Assembly (NCBI GenBank): GCA_937920555.1
Contig: CAKZTM010000041.1
Location: 1 to 64,000 of the forward strand
Origin: an uncultured Paracoccaceae bacterium
GTDB taxonomy: Bacteria; Pseudomonadota; Alphaproteobacteria; Rhodobacterales; Rhodobacteraceae
Direction: 5' to 3'
DNA: 64,000 nt
The notes under the pieces: model-generated
What the model was told of the DNA's origin: nothing
The model's input: the letters and a program-made list of their open reading frames with translations, nothing else
The model's database searches: none
In this document: piece after piece, positions 33,093 through 41,668 of the stretch
Layout of the letters: each line of letters begins with the position of its first letter
How positions within the stretch are numbered: position 1 is the stretch's first letter
Position numbers and translations under genes: made by a program

Positions 33093-34328
33093 TCAGCGGG
33101 CGGCGGCCTCGACCCGGTTGGTATATATGGCAAGGATGATGCCCGCGAACCCGCAGCCCAGCATCATCAGGATCAGCGGCCAAGCCCCGGTTTCAGGGCC
33201 CAACAGCGCGCCGGTTATGGCCGACAGCGCCGAGCCCATCCCGATCATGGTGGCGGTGCCAAGCCCTGAGGCGGAGCCTGCAAGTTCGGGCTTCACGCTC
33301 AGAAGGCCAGAGGTGGCGGACGGCATCACAAGCCCGTTGCCCAGTCCCATGAAGAACAAGCTGCCGAAAAGTGCGGGGGCGGTTTGGATGCCGCTGAGCC
33401 AAAATCCAACCACCAGCAGCATCCCAAATGTGGCCACGTATCCGCCTGCAAGGATCATCCAGCCGATGCCCAGTCGGGTGGCATATCGACCGGTGAAGAA
33501 ATTGCCCACCAGATAGCCCATTGGGATGATGCCGAAGTAAAAGCCCAGTGTTTGCGGCCCGAGCCCCAAGATCTCGCTGCCCACATAGGGTGCGCCGCCC
33601 AGGAATGCGAAGAACGCACCTGAGGTGACGCCGGCCACGAATGTGTAGCCCCAAAACCGGCGCGATCGCAGCAGTGCCGGATAGGCCGCGAATTGCTGGC
33701 GGAACCCTGTGGTTTGGTGGCGGTTGGTCTCGCCCAGATCAGCATAGGTGAGCCAAAACACCAATGTGCCTGCGGTGGCCATGGCGACAAAGTTGGCTTG
33801 CCAGCCGAATTTAGCGTCCAATACCCCGCCCAACATCGGGGCCAGCATCGGCACCAGCGCCATGCCCATGGTCACGTATGCGATCATCGATGCGGCTTGG
33901 TCGGGCGGTGCCATATCGCGCACGATGGCCCGCGACAGCACCATGCCGGAGGCCACCACCGCTTGCGCCATGCGGAAGAACAGGAACATCTCAACGGAGG
34001 TTGAGAACACGCATCCGACCGAGGCCAGTGTGAACACTGCCAGTGATGCCAGCAGGACCGCGCGTCGTCCGAACCGGTCCGACAGAGGGCCAAGGAAGAT
34101 ATTGAGCACCCCGGTGAGCGCCAGATAGGCGGAGATTGCCAATTGGATCAACGCGTAATCGGCCTGAAAATAAATCGCCATGGCAGGCATTGAGGGCAAG
34201 AAGATGTTCATGCTCATCGCCGCGATGCCCGCAATCAAGACCAAGGTCAGGATATGGGGCGGCGCGCTACGGCTCAGGAACCCCGATCCTGTTGCGGCAT
34301 TTGAGCTGGGAGGTTGAACGGGCGTCAT
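33093..34328 (-). CDS. Bcr/CflA-family MFS drug efflux transporter
   Basis: 411 residues, 12 membrane segments. MFS motif GPLSDRFGRRAVLL near 68 and the Bcr/CflA-typical N-terminal helix region PHILTLVLIAGIAAMSMNIFLPSMPAMA. I start it at MTPVQPP; the longer ORF-track start would extend the gene into the pccB promoter region. Divergent from pccB, so its promoter shares the intergenic region with the PccR-like palindromes. Probable drug exporter, substrate unknown. Confidence 0.8.
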   Translation of the reverse strand: MTPVQPPSSNAATGSGFLSRSAPPHILTLVLIAGIAAMSMNIFLPSMPAMAIYFQADYALIQLAISAYLALTGVLNIFLGPLSDRFGRRAVLLASLAVFTLASVGCVFSTSVEMFLFFRMAQAVVASGMVLSRAIVRDMAPPDQAASMIAYVTMGMALVPMLAPMLGGVLDAKFGWQANFVAMATAGTLVFWLTYADLGETNRHQTTGFRQQFAAYPALLRSRRFWGYTFVAGVTSGAFFAFLGGAPYVGSEILGLGPQTLGFYFGIIPMGYLVGNFFTGRYATRLGIGWMILAGGYVATFGMLLVVGFWLSGIQTAPALFGSLFFMGLGNGLVMPSATSGLLSVKPELAGSASGLGTATMIGMGSALSAITGALLGPETGAWPLILMMLGCGFAGIILAIYTNRVEAAAR

Positions 34329-34375
34329 CGGTTCAGTTACGCCTTTCTTGAGGCCGAGGAAAAGCAAAATCGCGC

Positions 34376-34428
34376 TTCGCAAATTTGCATTATTCTTGTT
34401 TGCCGCTTCGCAATATATGCAAATTTGC
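34376..34428. promoter_or_regulatory. Candidate PccR operators in the pccB promoter region
   Basis: Two perfect GCAAATTTGC palindromes (34379-34388 and 34419-34428), centres 40 bp apart, each preceded by a TTCGCAA sequence (one directly, one 12 bp before). Inverted TTTGCAAA-type motifs are the sort of site reported for PccR/ScfR regulators. They lie in the divergent region between the Bcr/CflA gene and pccB and 70-120 bp before the pccB start. Confidence 0.6.
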
Positions 34429-34501
34429 TATTCCACGCTTCAAAATGGCGCAAAACAGCTCTAGGGACGTAGTCAAACCGCCCCAAAGGAGTTCCTTTCA
34501 G

Positions 34502-36028
34502 ATGACACATATTTTGCAAGAGCTGGAAACCAGACGCGCGGAGGCCCGTGCCGGAGGTGGTTCACGCCGGGTTGAGGCGCAACATGCCAAGGGCAAGTTA
34601 ACGGCACGCGAGCGCATCGAGCTGTTGCTGGATGAGGGGTCATTTGAGGAGTTTGACATGTTCGTGGCCCACCGCTGTGTGGACTTTGGCATGGAGACCC
34701 AGAAATACCCCGGCGACGGTGTGGTCACCGGATGGGGCACGGTGAACGGGCGGCAAATTTTTGTGTTCTCGCAGGATTTCACGGTTCTGGGCGGGTCGCT
34801 ATCGGAAACCCATGCGCAGAAAATCTGCAAAGTGATGGATATGGCCATGAAGGTCGGCGCGCCCATTGTCGGGCTGAATGACAGCGGGGGTGCGCGCATT
34901 CAGGAAGGCGTCGCCTCTTTGGCGGGCTATGCGGATGTGTTCCAGCGCAACGTTCTGGCATCGGGCGTGATCCCGCAAATCTCGGTGATTATGGGCCCGT
35001 GCGCGGGGGGGGCTGTGTACTCGCCGGCCATGACCGATTTCATCTTTATGGTGCGCGACAGCAGCTACATGTTTGTGACCGGGCCGGACGTGGTCAAGAC
35101 GGTCACCAACGAGGTGGTAACGTCCGAAGAATTGGGCGGGGCGAAAACCCACACGTCCAAATCTTCCGTGGCGGACGGCGCGTTTGAAAATGATGTCGAG
35201 GCGATGATGGAGGTTCGGCGGCTGATCGACTTTCTGCCCAAAGACAATCGCGAGGGGCCGCCCGTGCGCCCGTTTTTCGACGATCCAGGCCGCATTGAGG
35301 ACAGTCTGGACACGATCATCCCCAGCAACCCCAACCAGCCCTACGACATGAAAGAGCTGATCTTGAAGGTCGCTGATGAGCATGATTTTTACGAGATACA
35401 GGAAGATTATGCCAAGAATATTCTGACCGGTTTCATTCGCCTCGAAGGGTCAACTGTGGGTGTCGTGGCCAACCAGCCCATGGTGCTGGCCGGGTGTCTG
35501 GATATTGACAGTTCGCGCAAGGCGGCCCGGTTTGTGCGGTTTTGTGATGCGTTTGAAATTCCGATCCTCACGCTTGTGGATGTGCCGGGGTTCTTGCCGG
35601 GGACGTCTCAGGAATATGGCGGGGTGATCAAGCACGGCGCGAAGCTCTTGTTTGCCTACGGCGAGGCCACCGTGCCCAAGGTGACGGTGATCACCCGCAA
35701 GGCGTATGGGGGGGCTTACGATGTGATGTCCTCCAAGCATCTGCGCGGCGATTTCAACTATGCGTGGCCCACAGCGGAGATCGCGGTGATGGGCGCCAAA
35801 GGGGCCACGGAGATCATCCACCGGGGCAAATCACCTGAGGAAATAGAGACGCTCACGGCGGAATATGAGGCGCGTTTTGCCAATCCGTTTGTGGCCGCGG
35901 AGAAGGGGTTTATTGACGAAGTGATAACGCCCCGCTCGACGCGAAAGCGGGTTGCGCGTGCTTTTGCGAGTCTGCGCGGCAAAAAGCTGTCTAACCCATG
36001 GAAAAAACACGACAATATCCCGCTTTAG
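34502..36028 (+). CDS. pccB: Propionyl-CoA carboxylase beta subunit
   Basis: 508 residues, the normal PccB length. Start ATG at [20 protein letters not shown] after AAAGGAG; the ORF-track start 39 codons upstream falls inside the operator region. Carboxyltransferase motifs: [20 protein letters not shown] with oxyanion-loop residues, [43 protein letters not shown]. Forms a dodecamer with biotinylated PccA and makes (S)-methylmalonyl-CoA from propionyl-CoA. Acyl-CoA specificity is inferred from PccA, PccR and the mutase nearby. Confidence 0.95.
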   Translation: MTHILQELETRRAEARAGGGSRRVEAQHAKGKLTARERIELLLDEGSFEEFDMFVAHRCVDFGMETQKYPGDGVVTGWGTVNGRQIFVFSQDFTVLGGSLSETHAQKICKVMDMAMKVGAPIVGLNDSGGARIQEGVASLAGYADVFQRNVLASGVIPQISVIMGPCAGGAVYSPAMTDFIFMVRDSSYMFVTGPDVVKTVTNEVVTSEELGGAKTHTSKSSVADGAFENDVEAMMEVRRLIDFLPKDNREGPPVRPFFDDPGRIEDSLDTIIPSNPNQPYDMKELILKVADEHDFYEIQEDYAKNILTGFIRLEGSTVGVVANQPMVLAGCLDIDSSRKAARFVRFCDAFEIPILTLVDVPGFLPGTSQEYGGVIKHGAKLLFAYGEATVPKVTVITRKAYGGAYDVMSSKHLRGDFNYAWPTAEIAVMGAKGATEIIHRGKSPEEIETLTAEYEARFANPFVAAEKGFIDEVITPRSTRKRVARAFASLRGKKLSNPWKKHDNIPL

Positions 36029-36042
36029 GGGGAGTCACAAAC

Positions 36043-36140
36043 TGTATGACTTGTGTATGACTCTTGTATGACATTTTGTCGGACTTTTGGACCGGCGTTA
36101 AGCTTTCAGTAAGATTTCGTTAAGGCTTTGGTAAGGGTTG
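36043..36140. repeat. 11-bp phased repeat array: three TGTATGACNNN units, then four NKTAAGNNTTN-like units
   Basis: TGTATGACTTG, TGTATGACTCT, TGTATGACATT (36043-36075), then TTTGTCGGACTTTTGG as in the array at 18314, then GTTAAGCTTTC, AGTAAGATTTC, GTTAAGGCTTT, GGTAAGGGTTG (36097-36140), also at 11-bp period. It lies just after pccB, in a 333-bp gene-free gap. Possibly a multi-site DNA-binding element. Confidence 0.7.
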
Positions 36141-36231
36141 GGCTGGGTTTTGGAGAGGCAAGGCTAATGATGAAACGCTTGGCGATGTGTAAGGGGAGCG
36201 CGCGGTGGAATTCCTCAATGCGGGTCAACGC

Positions 36232-36318
36232 CCATGACTAGATCATGGTGCAGTGGACCCAATTTAAGCGCTGAGCGCACGACCCTGGGTGAGTGCAATG
36301 CGCCCTCCCGTGGGGAGG
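36232..36318. other. Small hairpins in the pccB-36362 gap
   Basis: CCATGA-CTAGA-TCATGG (36232-36248) and CCTCCC/GGGAGG with a three-base loop (36304-36318), the second followed by TTTGGGCTGGCCTTTTG. They could be part of an untranslated RNA or of the 5' region of the next gene. Nothing else is seen in the right-hand half of the gap. Confidence 0.3.
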
Positions 36319-36361
36319 TTTGGGCTGGCCTTTTGCACCAACATAACCGGAGCGTAACCTG

Positions 36362-36730
36362 ATGGCCCTTCCGTATATGCTCAAGCACAAAGGTTTCCCC
36401 GGGCGTTATCCCGGCACCGATTTTCAGTACACTTTGCGGCGGGCCAATCCCAAAGGCGCGACCGAGCTGACCGCCCGCGAGCGCTTCAAGGATCGCCGCA
36501 AGCCCGAGCGGGATGCGGACGAGTATTTCCTGGCCTCTTTATGGGAGCATTTCGGCTCTGAGCCGTTTGAGCGCGGCAATCTCGATGCGGGACGGCTCTC
36601 GTGGTTGTTTGGCCGCGAGGTGATTGCAGCGGACGACGATTTTGATCCGTCATCCTATGAGGCCCTGCTCAAGATCGATGAGCGCCGGGCGCGGGCCAGT
36701 TTCCCGCAGGTGTTTGAGGGCTCGGTGTGA
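36362..36730 (+). CDS. Conserved hypothetical protein
   Basis: 122 residues, soluble, rich in charged residues; reads MALPYMLKHKGFPGRYPGTDFQYTLRRANPKGATELT. Preceded by CGGAG. It occupies the pccB-pccA interval in this genome. I do not recognise the family, but codon use and the lack of any competing frame support a real gene. Confidence 0.6.
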   Translation: MALPYMLKHKGFPGRYPGTDFQYTLRRANPKGATELTARERFKDRRKPERDADEYFLASLWEHFGSEPFERGNLDAGRLSWLFGREVIAADDDFDPSSYEALLKIDERRARASFPQVFEGSV

Positions 36731-36818
36731 TGCGCGCTTTATCTGAGCCACGCATTTGTGTTAATGTCCGCCCCAAGGCGGGCGCTGATGACCCGTCACG
36801 ATCTATGAGGCAATATTT

Positions 36819-37028
36819 ATGCGGTTATCAATCATTGCAGTTTTCTGCGCGCTGGGCCTATCGGCCTGCGGCTCATCTCTTTCAGACCGGACCCTTTCGG
36901 GCGGCGCATTGGGGGCCGTTGGTGCGGCTGTCATCAGTGCCGACCCTCTTGTCGGGGCTGCCGTTGGCGTTGCGGTCGGCGCGCTCACCAATTCATCGCA
37001 AATCGATCTGGGCGAGCCTATCTGGTAA
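36819..37028 (+). CDS. Small lipoprotein with glycine-zipper-like segment
   Basis: 69 residues. Lipobox LSACG (Cys near 17), then SGGALGAVGAAVISADPLVGAAVGVAVGALT, a glycine/alanine segment of glycine-zipper type as found in small outer-membrane lipoproteins. Not in a shared operon frame with pccA. Preceded by a GAGGC-like site. Confidence 0.6.
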   Translation: MRLSIIAVFCALGLSACGSSLSDRTLSGGALGAVGAAVISADPLVGAAVGVAVGALTNSSQIDLGEPIW

Positions 37029-37133
37029 GTTTGCGCGGGTTTGCGCTGGTCGTGGCTTTTGGGCGCGCGGCCTCTTGGAGTTTGGGTTTTCGCGTGGCTA
37101 TCATTCAACGTGGAACTTTTTAGGAGAGCGATC

Positions 37134-37349
37134 ATGCGACACGGACTTTATTTGGCGGCCCTTTTGGCGGTTGCCGCTTGCGGCGACACAGCGTTGGAGC
37201 AAGGTGCCATCGGTGCAGGCGCCGGTGCCGGTGCGGCCGTTCTTTTGGGCGGTGACGTGGCCACGGGTGCGGCAACTGGTGCTGCGGCCAATGTTATTTT
37301 CTGCCAGACCAATCCGGGCAAATGCGACGACGCAGGCACGCCACTTTAA
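37134..37349 (+). CDS. Small lipoprotein with glycine-zipper-like segment, second member
   Basis: 71 residues. Start ATG after TTTAGGAGAGCG; the ORF-track start lies 31 codons upstream in non-coding sequence. Lipobox LLAVAACG (Cys near 16) and a Gly/Ala core GAIGAGAGAGAAVLLGGDVATGAATGAAANVIF. Two cysteines in the tail (FCQTNPGKCDD). A neighbour with the same layout at 36819 suggests a tandem pair of unrelated primary sequence but similar design. Confidence 0.6.
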   Translation: MRHGLYLAALLAVAACGDTALEQGAIGAGAGAGAAVLLGGDVATGAATGAAANVIFCQTNPGKCDDAGTPL

Positions 37350-37465
37350 TCGGGGCCTTAATCGGGGCTTTGATCTGACATCTGGCCAGTCTGGCCATCA
37401 CACTATCAAAGGCGCTGCACATTTGTGTGGTGCCTTTTTGCGTTTGGGAAGAGGACGAACCGCAC

Positions 37466-39463
37466 ATGTTTAAGAAAATTCTGATTGCAAACCGGGGTGA
37501 GATTGCCTGCCGGGTGATCAAGTCGGCCCGTGCCATGGGTATCAAGACGGTCGCGGTCTATTCGGACGCGGATGCGCAGGCTTTGCATGTGAAGATGGCT
37601 GATGAGGCGGTTCATATCGGCCCTCCTGCGGCCAATGAGAGTTACATTGTGATCGACAAGATCATGGCGGCCATCAAGGAGACCGGCGCGGAGGCGGTTC
37701 ATCCCGGTTACGGATTTTTGTCGGAAAATGCCAAGTTTGCGCAGGCGTTGGAGGCGGCAGGTGTGGCGTTCATCGGCCCGCCTGTGGGGGCCATTGAGGC
37801 CATGGGCGACAAGATCACATCGAAAAAGCTGGCGCAGGAGGCGGGTGTATCGACTGTGCCCGGTTACATGGGGTTGATTGATGACGCGGAGCACGCGGTC
37901 AAGATCGCCGGTGAGATCGGCTATCCGGTGATGATCAAGGCTTCCGCTGGTGGCGGTGGCAAGGGCATGCGGATTGCCTGGGATGACACGCAGGCGCGTG
38001 AGGGGTTTCAGTCGTCCAAGAACGAGGCGGCGGCGTCCTTTGGTGATGATCGCATTTTCATCGAGAAATTTGTCACCCAGCCGCGTCACATCGAGATACA
38101 GGTCTTGGGCGACACTCACGGGAATTGCATTTATTTGGGCGAGCGGGAGTGTTCGATCCAGCGCCGGAACCAGAAGGTGATCGAGGAGGCGCCATCTCCG
38201 TTTTTGGATGAAGCGACCCGCAAGGCCATGGGCGAGCAGGCGGTCGCATTGTCCAAAGCGGTCGATTATTGTTCAGCCGGGACGGTGGAGTTTATCGTTG
38301 ATGGGGATCGGAATTTCTATTTCCTTGAGATGAACACGCGCCTTCAGGTCGAGCATCCTGTGACCGAGTTGATCACGGGTGTGGATTTGGTCGAGCAGAT
38401 GATCCGGGTGGCGGCGGGCGAAAAGCTGGCCTTAGCGCAAAAGGATGTGAAGCTGAACGGATGGGCCATTGAGAGCCGTCTTTATGCGGAGGATCCTTAC
38501 CGGAATTTCCTGCCGTCCATTGGGCGTTTGACCCGGTACCGCCCGCCTGAGGAAAGCGCCACGGCGGAGGCGATTGTGCGCAATGACACCGGCGTTTTTG
38601 AGGGTGGTGAGATATCCATGTATTACGACCCGATGATTGCCAAGCTGTGTTCTTGGGCGCCCACACGCGAGGCTGCCATTGAGGTCATGCGCGGGGCTTT
38701 GGACGGGTTCGAGATTGAGGGCATCGGGCATAATCTGCCGTTTTTGTCCACGGTTATGGACCATCCGCGGTTCGTGTCCGGCAACATCACCACCGCCTTT
38801 ATCGAGGAGGAATTCCCCGACGGGTTTGACGGAGCCAAGCTGCCGGGTGCGGTATTGGAGCGGCTGGCGGCATCGGCCTGTGCGATGCACCGGGTGCGCG
38901 AAATCCGCGACGCCCGGGTCTCGGGGCGGCTTGGAAATCATGAGCGCGAGGTTGGCCGGGATTGGGTTGTCTCTTTGGGCGGGCTTGATCTGGAGGCGCA
39001 AATCAAGGCGGACAGGGGCGGCTCGACGGTGACTTTGAACGGGACGGAATACAGGGTCGAATCTGATTGGACGCCCGGTGATCCATTGGCCCGTTTGCAG
39101 GTCAATGGCGCGCCTGTTGTGGTCAAGACCCAACCGCATCCCACGGGCATGCGCATGCGTCACCGGGGTGCTGATCTGTTGGTATTGGTGCGCACGCCGC
39201 GCCAGTTCGAGTTGGCCAAGCACATCCCTGAGAAAATCCCGGCCGACACATCCAAGCTGTTATTGTGCCCCATGCCGGGGCTGATTGTTGCGGTCAATGT
39301 GGCGGTCGGCGATGAGGTGCAAGAGGGCCAAGCCCTGTGCACGGTTGAGGCCATGAAGATGGAGAATGTTCTGCGCGCTGAGCGCAACGGGATTGTGTCC
39401 AAGGTCAACGCAAAAGCCGGGGACAGTTTGGCGGTGGACGATGTGATCATGGAGTTTGAGTGA
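37466..39463 (+). CDS. pccA: Propionyl-CoA carboxylase alpha subunit (biotin-containing)
   Basis: 665 residues. Start MFKKILIANRGEIACRV, 13 codons inside the ORF-track start, with GAGGA upstream. Biotin carboxylase domain (about 1-445) with SAGGGGKGM; a middle linker domain; C-terminal biotinyl domain with AMKM, biotin on the lysine near 631. Partner of PccB. The downstream gene starts in a GTGA overlap. Confidence 0.95.
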   Translation: MFKKILIANRGEIACRVIKSARAMGIKTVAVYSDADAQALHVKMADEAVHIGPPAANESYIVIDKIMAAIKETGAEAVHPGYGFLSENAKFAQALEAAGVAFIGPPVGAIEAMGDKITSKKLAQEAGVSTVPGYMGLIDDAEHAVKIAGEIGYPVMIKASAGGGGKGMRIAWDDTQAREGFQSSKNEAAASFGDDRIFIEKFVTQPRHIEIQVLGDTHGNCIYLGERECSIQRRNQKVIEEAPSPFLDEATRKAMGEQAVALSKAVDYCSAGTVEFIVDGDRNFYFLEMNTRLQVEHPVTELITGVDLVEQMIRVAAGEKLALAQKDVKLNGWAIESRLYAEDPYRNFLPSIGRLTRYRPPEESATAEAIVRNDTGVFEGGEISMYYDPMIAKLCSWAPTREAAIEVMRGALDGFEIEGIGHNLPFLSTVMDHPRFVSGNITTAFIEEEFPDGFDGAKLPGAVLERLAASACAMHRVREIRDARVSGRLGNHEREVGRDWVVSLGGLDLEAQIKADRGGSTVTLNGTEYRVESDWTPGDPLARLQVNGAPVVVKTQPHPTGMRMRHRGADLLVLVRTPRQFELAKHIPEKIPADTSKLLLCPMPGLIVAVNVAVGDEVQEGQALCTVEAMKMENVLRAERNGIVSKVNAKAGDSLAVDDVIMEFE

Positions 39464-40152
39464 TCTTTGGGACCGACGTTCTTGGTGCTTTAAAGCAGGT
39501 TGATGCCCGCATCTGGCAGGCCGTCGTGGGCGGCGGCTTTGTGGCGTTGAGTTGGCTTTTGAACGGTTGGCGCAACAGGCGTGATGCCCAGCGCGGACGG
39601 GCCGAGCGCTTGCGCGATGTTCACAAGGCGATTTACGCCGAGATCAAGGCCTATGTTGTGGTGCTCAACCGCGATGATTTGGACGATTATGCGCAAGCCA
39701 TGGTCGCGCGCATGCGGCAGGGCGAGCCCGGTGGCGGCGAGTTTATTCCGTTCATCCCCATCGAGCGCAACGAGACGGTTTTTCGGGCGATTGTGGGCGA
39801 AATTCATGTATTACCGCGCGCCACAATTGACTCGGTCGTGCTTTATTACAGTCAGTTGGAGGCGATCAGCGCGCTGGTGGAGGATATGAGGTCAGACGCG
39901 TTTGTGGCCATTGGTGTGGAGCGTCGCGTCAAGATGTATCTTGATTATATCAACATGAAAAAGATGGCGTTGGAGATCGGCGAGGTCTGTTTGGAAGTTA
40001 TCGCAGCTTATGCCAGCGGCGGCAAAGATGCCGCTCAAGCCATTGTTATAAAACGCAAAGAATCTGCGGCTACAGAGAAAGGCCGCGATGATATCGCCGC
40101 TTTAGAGGGCGGTCAGATCAGTAGCCCGGTCGGGGCTTCGTCCGACCCGTGA
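39460..40152 (+). CDS. Hypothetical protein with one membrane helix, coupled to pccA
   Basis: 230 residues from a GTG that overlaps the pccA stop by four bases. One hydrophobic segment near 22-38 (VVGGGFVALSWLLNGWRN), then a helical, charged cytosolic part. Translational coupling suggests a function connected with propionyl-CoA carboxylase or simple read-through expression. The last 10-15 residues are antisense to a candidate small gene at 40118-40198. No family recognised. Confidence 0.6.
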   Translation: MIFGTDVLGALKQVDARIWQAVVGGGFVALSWLLNGWRNRRDAQRGRAERLRDVHKAIYAEIKAYVVVLNRDDLDDYAQAMVARMRQGEPGGGEFIPFIPIERNETVFRAIVGEIHVLPRATIDSVVLYYSQLEAISALVEDMRSDAFVAIGVERRVKMYLDYINMKKMALEIGEVCLEVIAAYASGGKDAAQAIVIKRKESAATEKGRDDIAALEGGQISSPVGASSDP

Positions 40153-40198
40153 TTGGAACTGTGTCATATGGAACCTGGTTTTCAGGTGTGTCAGCCAT
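40118..40198 (-). CDS. Candidate 26-residue peptide on the strand opposite the 39460 gene end
   Basis: Minus-strand ATG after TTGGAG at ten bases, reading MADTPENQVPYDTVPITGRTKPRPGY then TGA. Below the ORF-track length. Proline-rich, no signal. The ribosome binding site and composition are persuasive, but it overlaps 35 bases of a plus-strand CDS end, so it is only a candidate. Confidence 0.3.
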   Translation of the reverse strand: MADTPENQVPYDTVPITGRTKPRPGY

Positions 40199-40370
40199 CT
40201 GGTGTTCTCCAAGAGCGTCAGCGAAAGCGCGCTGCTCTGCCAATCATATAGGCGAATTCATTAACATTTTCAACCCAAACCGGGACATTCTTCGTGCCGT
40301 CTGCCCCGCTGCTATCCCTTGCAATCGCCGGCGTATCGCGGGTGATTACGGGCGCAAACTGCTCCGGTTT

Positions 40371-40985
40371 TCACGACAATCGCCCAAGCAGCGTGTCGCT
40401 GGGGTCTGGCATGGCAGGTTTGCGGCCAAAGATTGCGGCCAACACAGCGCCACTCACCGCGGCCCCGCCCAAAACAGGCAGGAAAAACCCCAGCAATTGG
40501 CTCCAAGCCATGATTTTGAAGGCGCCAACCCCGCCCAGCAACAGCGCCGAGAGCCAGCACCCCGCCGAGGCCCCGGCAATGGCACCAAACGACACCAATT
40601 GGGCCTTTGGAATTTGATCAAGCCGCATGCCGACCAAACGGTCCAGCCGCGGCAGAACATAGGCGTCGATCAGCCACATATTCAGCGTCAGGCCCACCAC
40701 GACCGCCAGTTTCAGGATCAGTTTGGCGGACAATATGCCGTCGAGAATGCCCAATCTGATGGCCAAAAGGCCAAGGCCGCTGACCCACAACGCGACCACA
40801 GCAAGGCCGATGACGCAATGGGCTTGCTTCAACAGCGCCAGACACGCTTGATCGATGCCATTATGGAAGCGCCGGAACACAGCGACCTCAACGAATACGG
40901 CACAGCCAATTCCCACCGAGAACGCGGCCATATGGGCGACAGTGAACATGTCGAACATCAGGCCAATCATCCTGAGATCGTGCAT
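40371..40985 (-). CDS. Integral membrane protein, unknown
   Basis: 204 residues, start at MHDLRMIGL after AGGGG (nine codons inside the ORF-track start). About five to six membrane segments, for example DMFTVAHMAAFSVGIGCAVFVEV, VIGLAVVALWVSGLGLLAI, LILKLAVVVGLTLNMWLI. Layout resembles CopD-like or other small conserved membrane families, but no diagnostic histidine or cysteine motif is seen apart from HMAAF and KQAHCV. Function unknown. Confidence 0.6.
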   Translation of the reverse strand: MHDLRMIGLMFDMFTVAHMAAFSVGIGCAVFVEVAVFRRFHNGIDQACLALLKQAHCVIGLAVVALWVSGLGLLAIRLGILDGILSAKLILKLAVVVGLTLNMWLIDAYVLPRLDRLVGMRLDQIPKAQLVSFGAIAGASAGCWLSALLLGGVGAFKIMAWSQLLGFFLPVLGGAAVSGAVLAAIFGRKPAMPDPSDTLLGRLS

Positions 40986-41188
40986 TTGGCGTTTTCCCCT
41001 CGCAATCGCCAAGTGATATCAAATACTCGGCGCCCCCCGCGCAACACAAACCCGCAAAGATCGAATAAAACCTCTGTGCGGGCAAATCCATATTACGCGT
41101 TTACCCCAGGAAATGCACCTTTACTTGGGTCTTTTCTGGACAATCGGCGGATTTCGATCCATTTGAGGGCAAAATTGCGGGTTGGCTG

Positions 41189-41581
41189 CTATCTGCGCGA
41201 CTGGATTTCCTGCAATCGCATGGGCATTTTGTCGATGGCCCGGCTCAGCTCGCGCACATTCCACGGGAAGGGTTTGCGCAATTTCACGTCCCCATCCTTA
41301 CCAATGAGCAGTATCTGGAAGTCACGGGGATGGAACTGTGCGCGCAAAGCGGACGGCTCATCGCTTTGCACATCGACGATCACAACGACGTCGCGTTCCT
41401 CGATCTCGTCCATACGGTCTTCGAGCCATTCCAGCTGTTGGACAAGTCGGGGGTCATCTTGTGAGGGTGCAAAAATCACCAGCGGGCGGGCTTTCCACAG
41501 ATACGAGTCTATGTCCGCGGCCTCGGTCCCCCATGCGGGTACAGCAATCACAGTCAAAATTTGGGCAATTATTCGTCGCAT
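41189..41581 (-). CDS. DUF4174-type secreted protein
   Basis: 130 residues from ATG after GGAAGGACC; the ORF-track start lies far upstream in the divergent gene. Signal peptide (MRRIIAQILTVIAVPAWGTEAAD), then WKARPLVIFAPSQDDPRLVQQLEWLEDRMDEIEERDVVVIVD and GKDGDVKLRKPFPWNVRELSRAIDKMPMRLQEI, the pattern of DUF4174 proteins, which have a thioredoxin-like appearance without the CxxC pair. Function unknown, periplasmic. Confidence 0.85.
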   Translation of the reverse strand: MRRIIAQILTVIAVPAWGTEAADIDSYLWKARPLVIFAPSQDDPRLVQQLEWLEDRMDEIEERDVVVIVDVQSDEPSALRAQFHPRDFQILLIGKDGDVKLRKPFPWNVRELSRAIDKMPMRLQEIQSRR

Positions 41582-41668
41582 TTTGGTCCTTCCATACCTG
41601 ATAGATAGGGTCGACGCCTCGCATTGCGAAGCCGCACCATGTTTTTTTTCGACAGGACGGTCCATTTG

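Noticed and set aside
34385-34501. N-terminal extension of pccB in the ORF track
   Set aside because: Covers the operator palindromes; PccB length from the internal ATG (508) is normal and that ATG has a strong ribosome binding site.
36727-37473. 248-residue plus-strand ORF across the two small lipoproteins
   Set aside because: Different frame from two lipoprotein genes with clear lipoboxes and start sites; no domain in its product.
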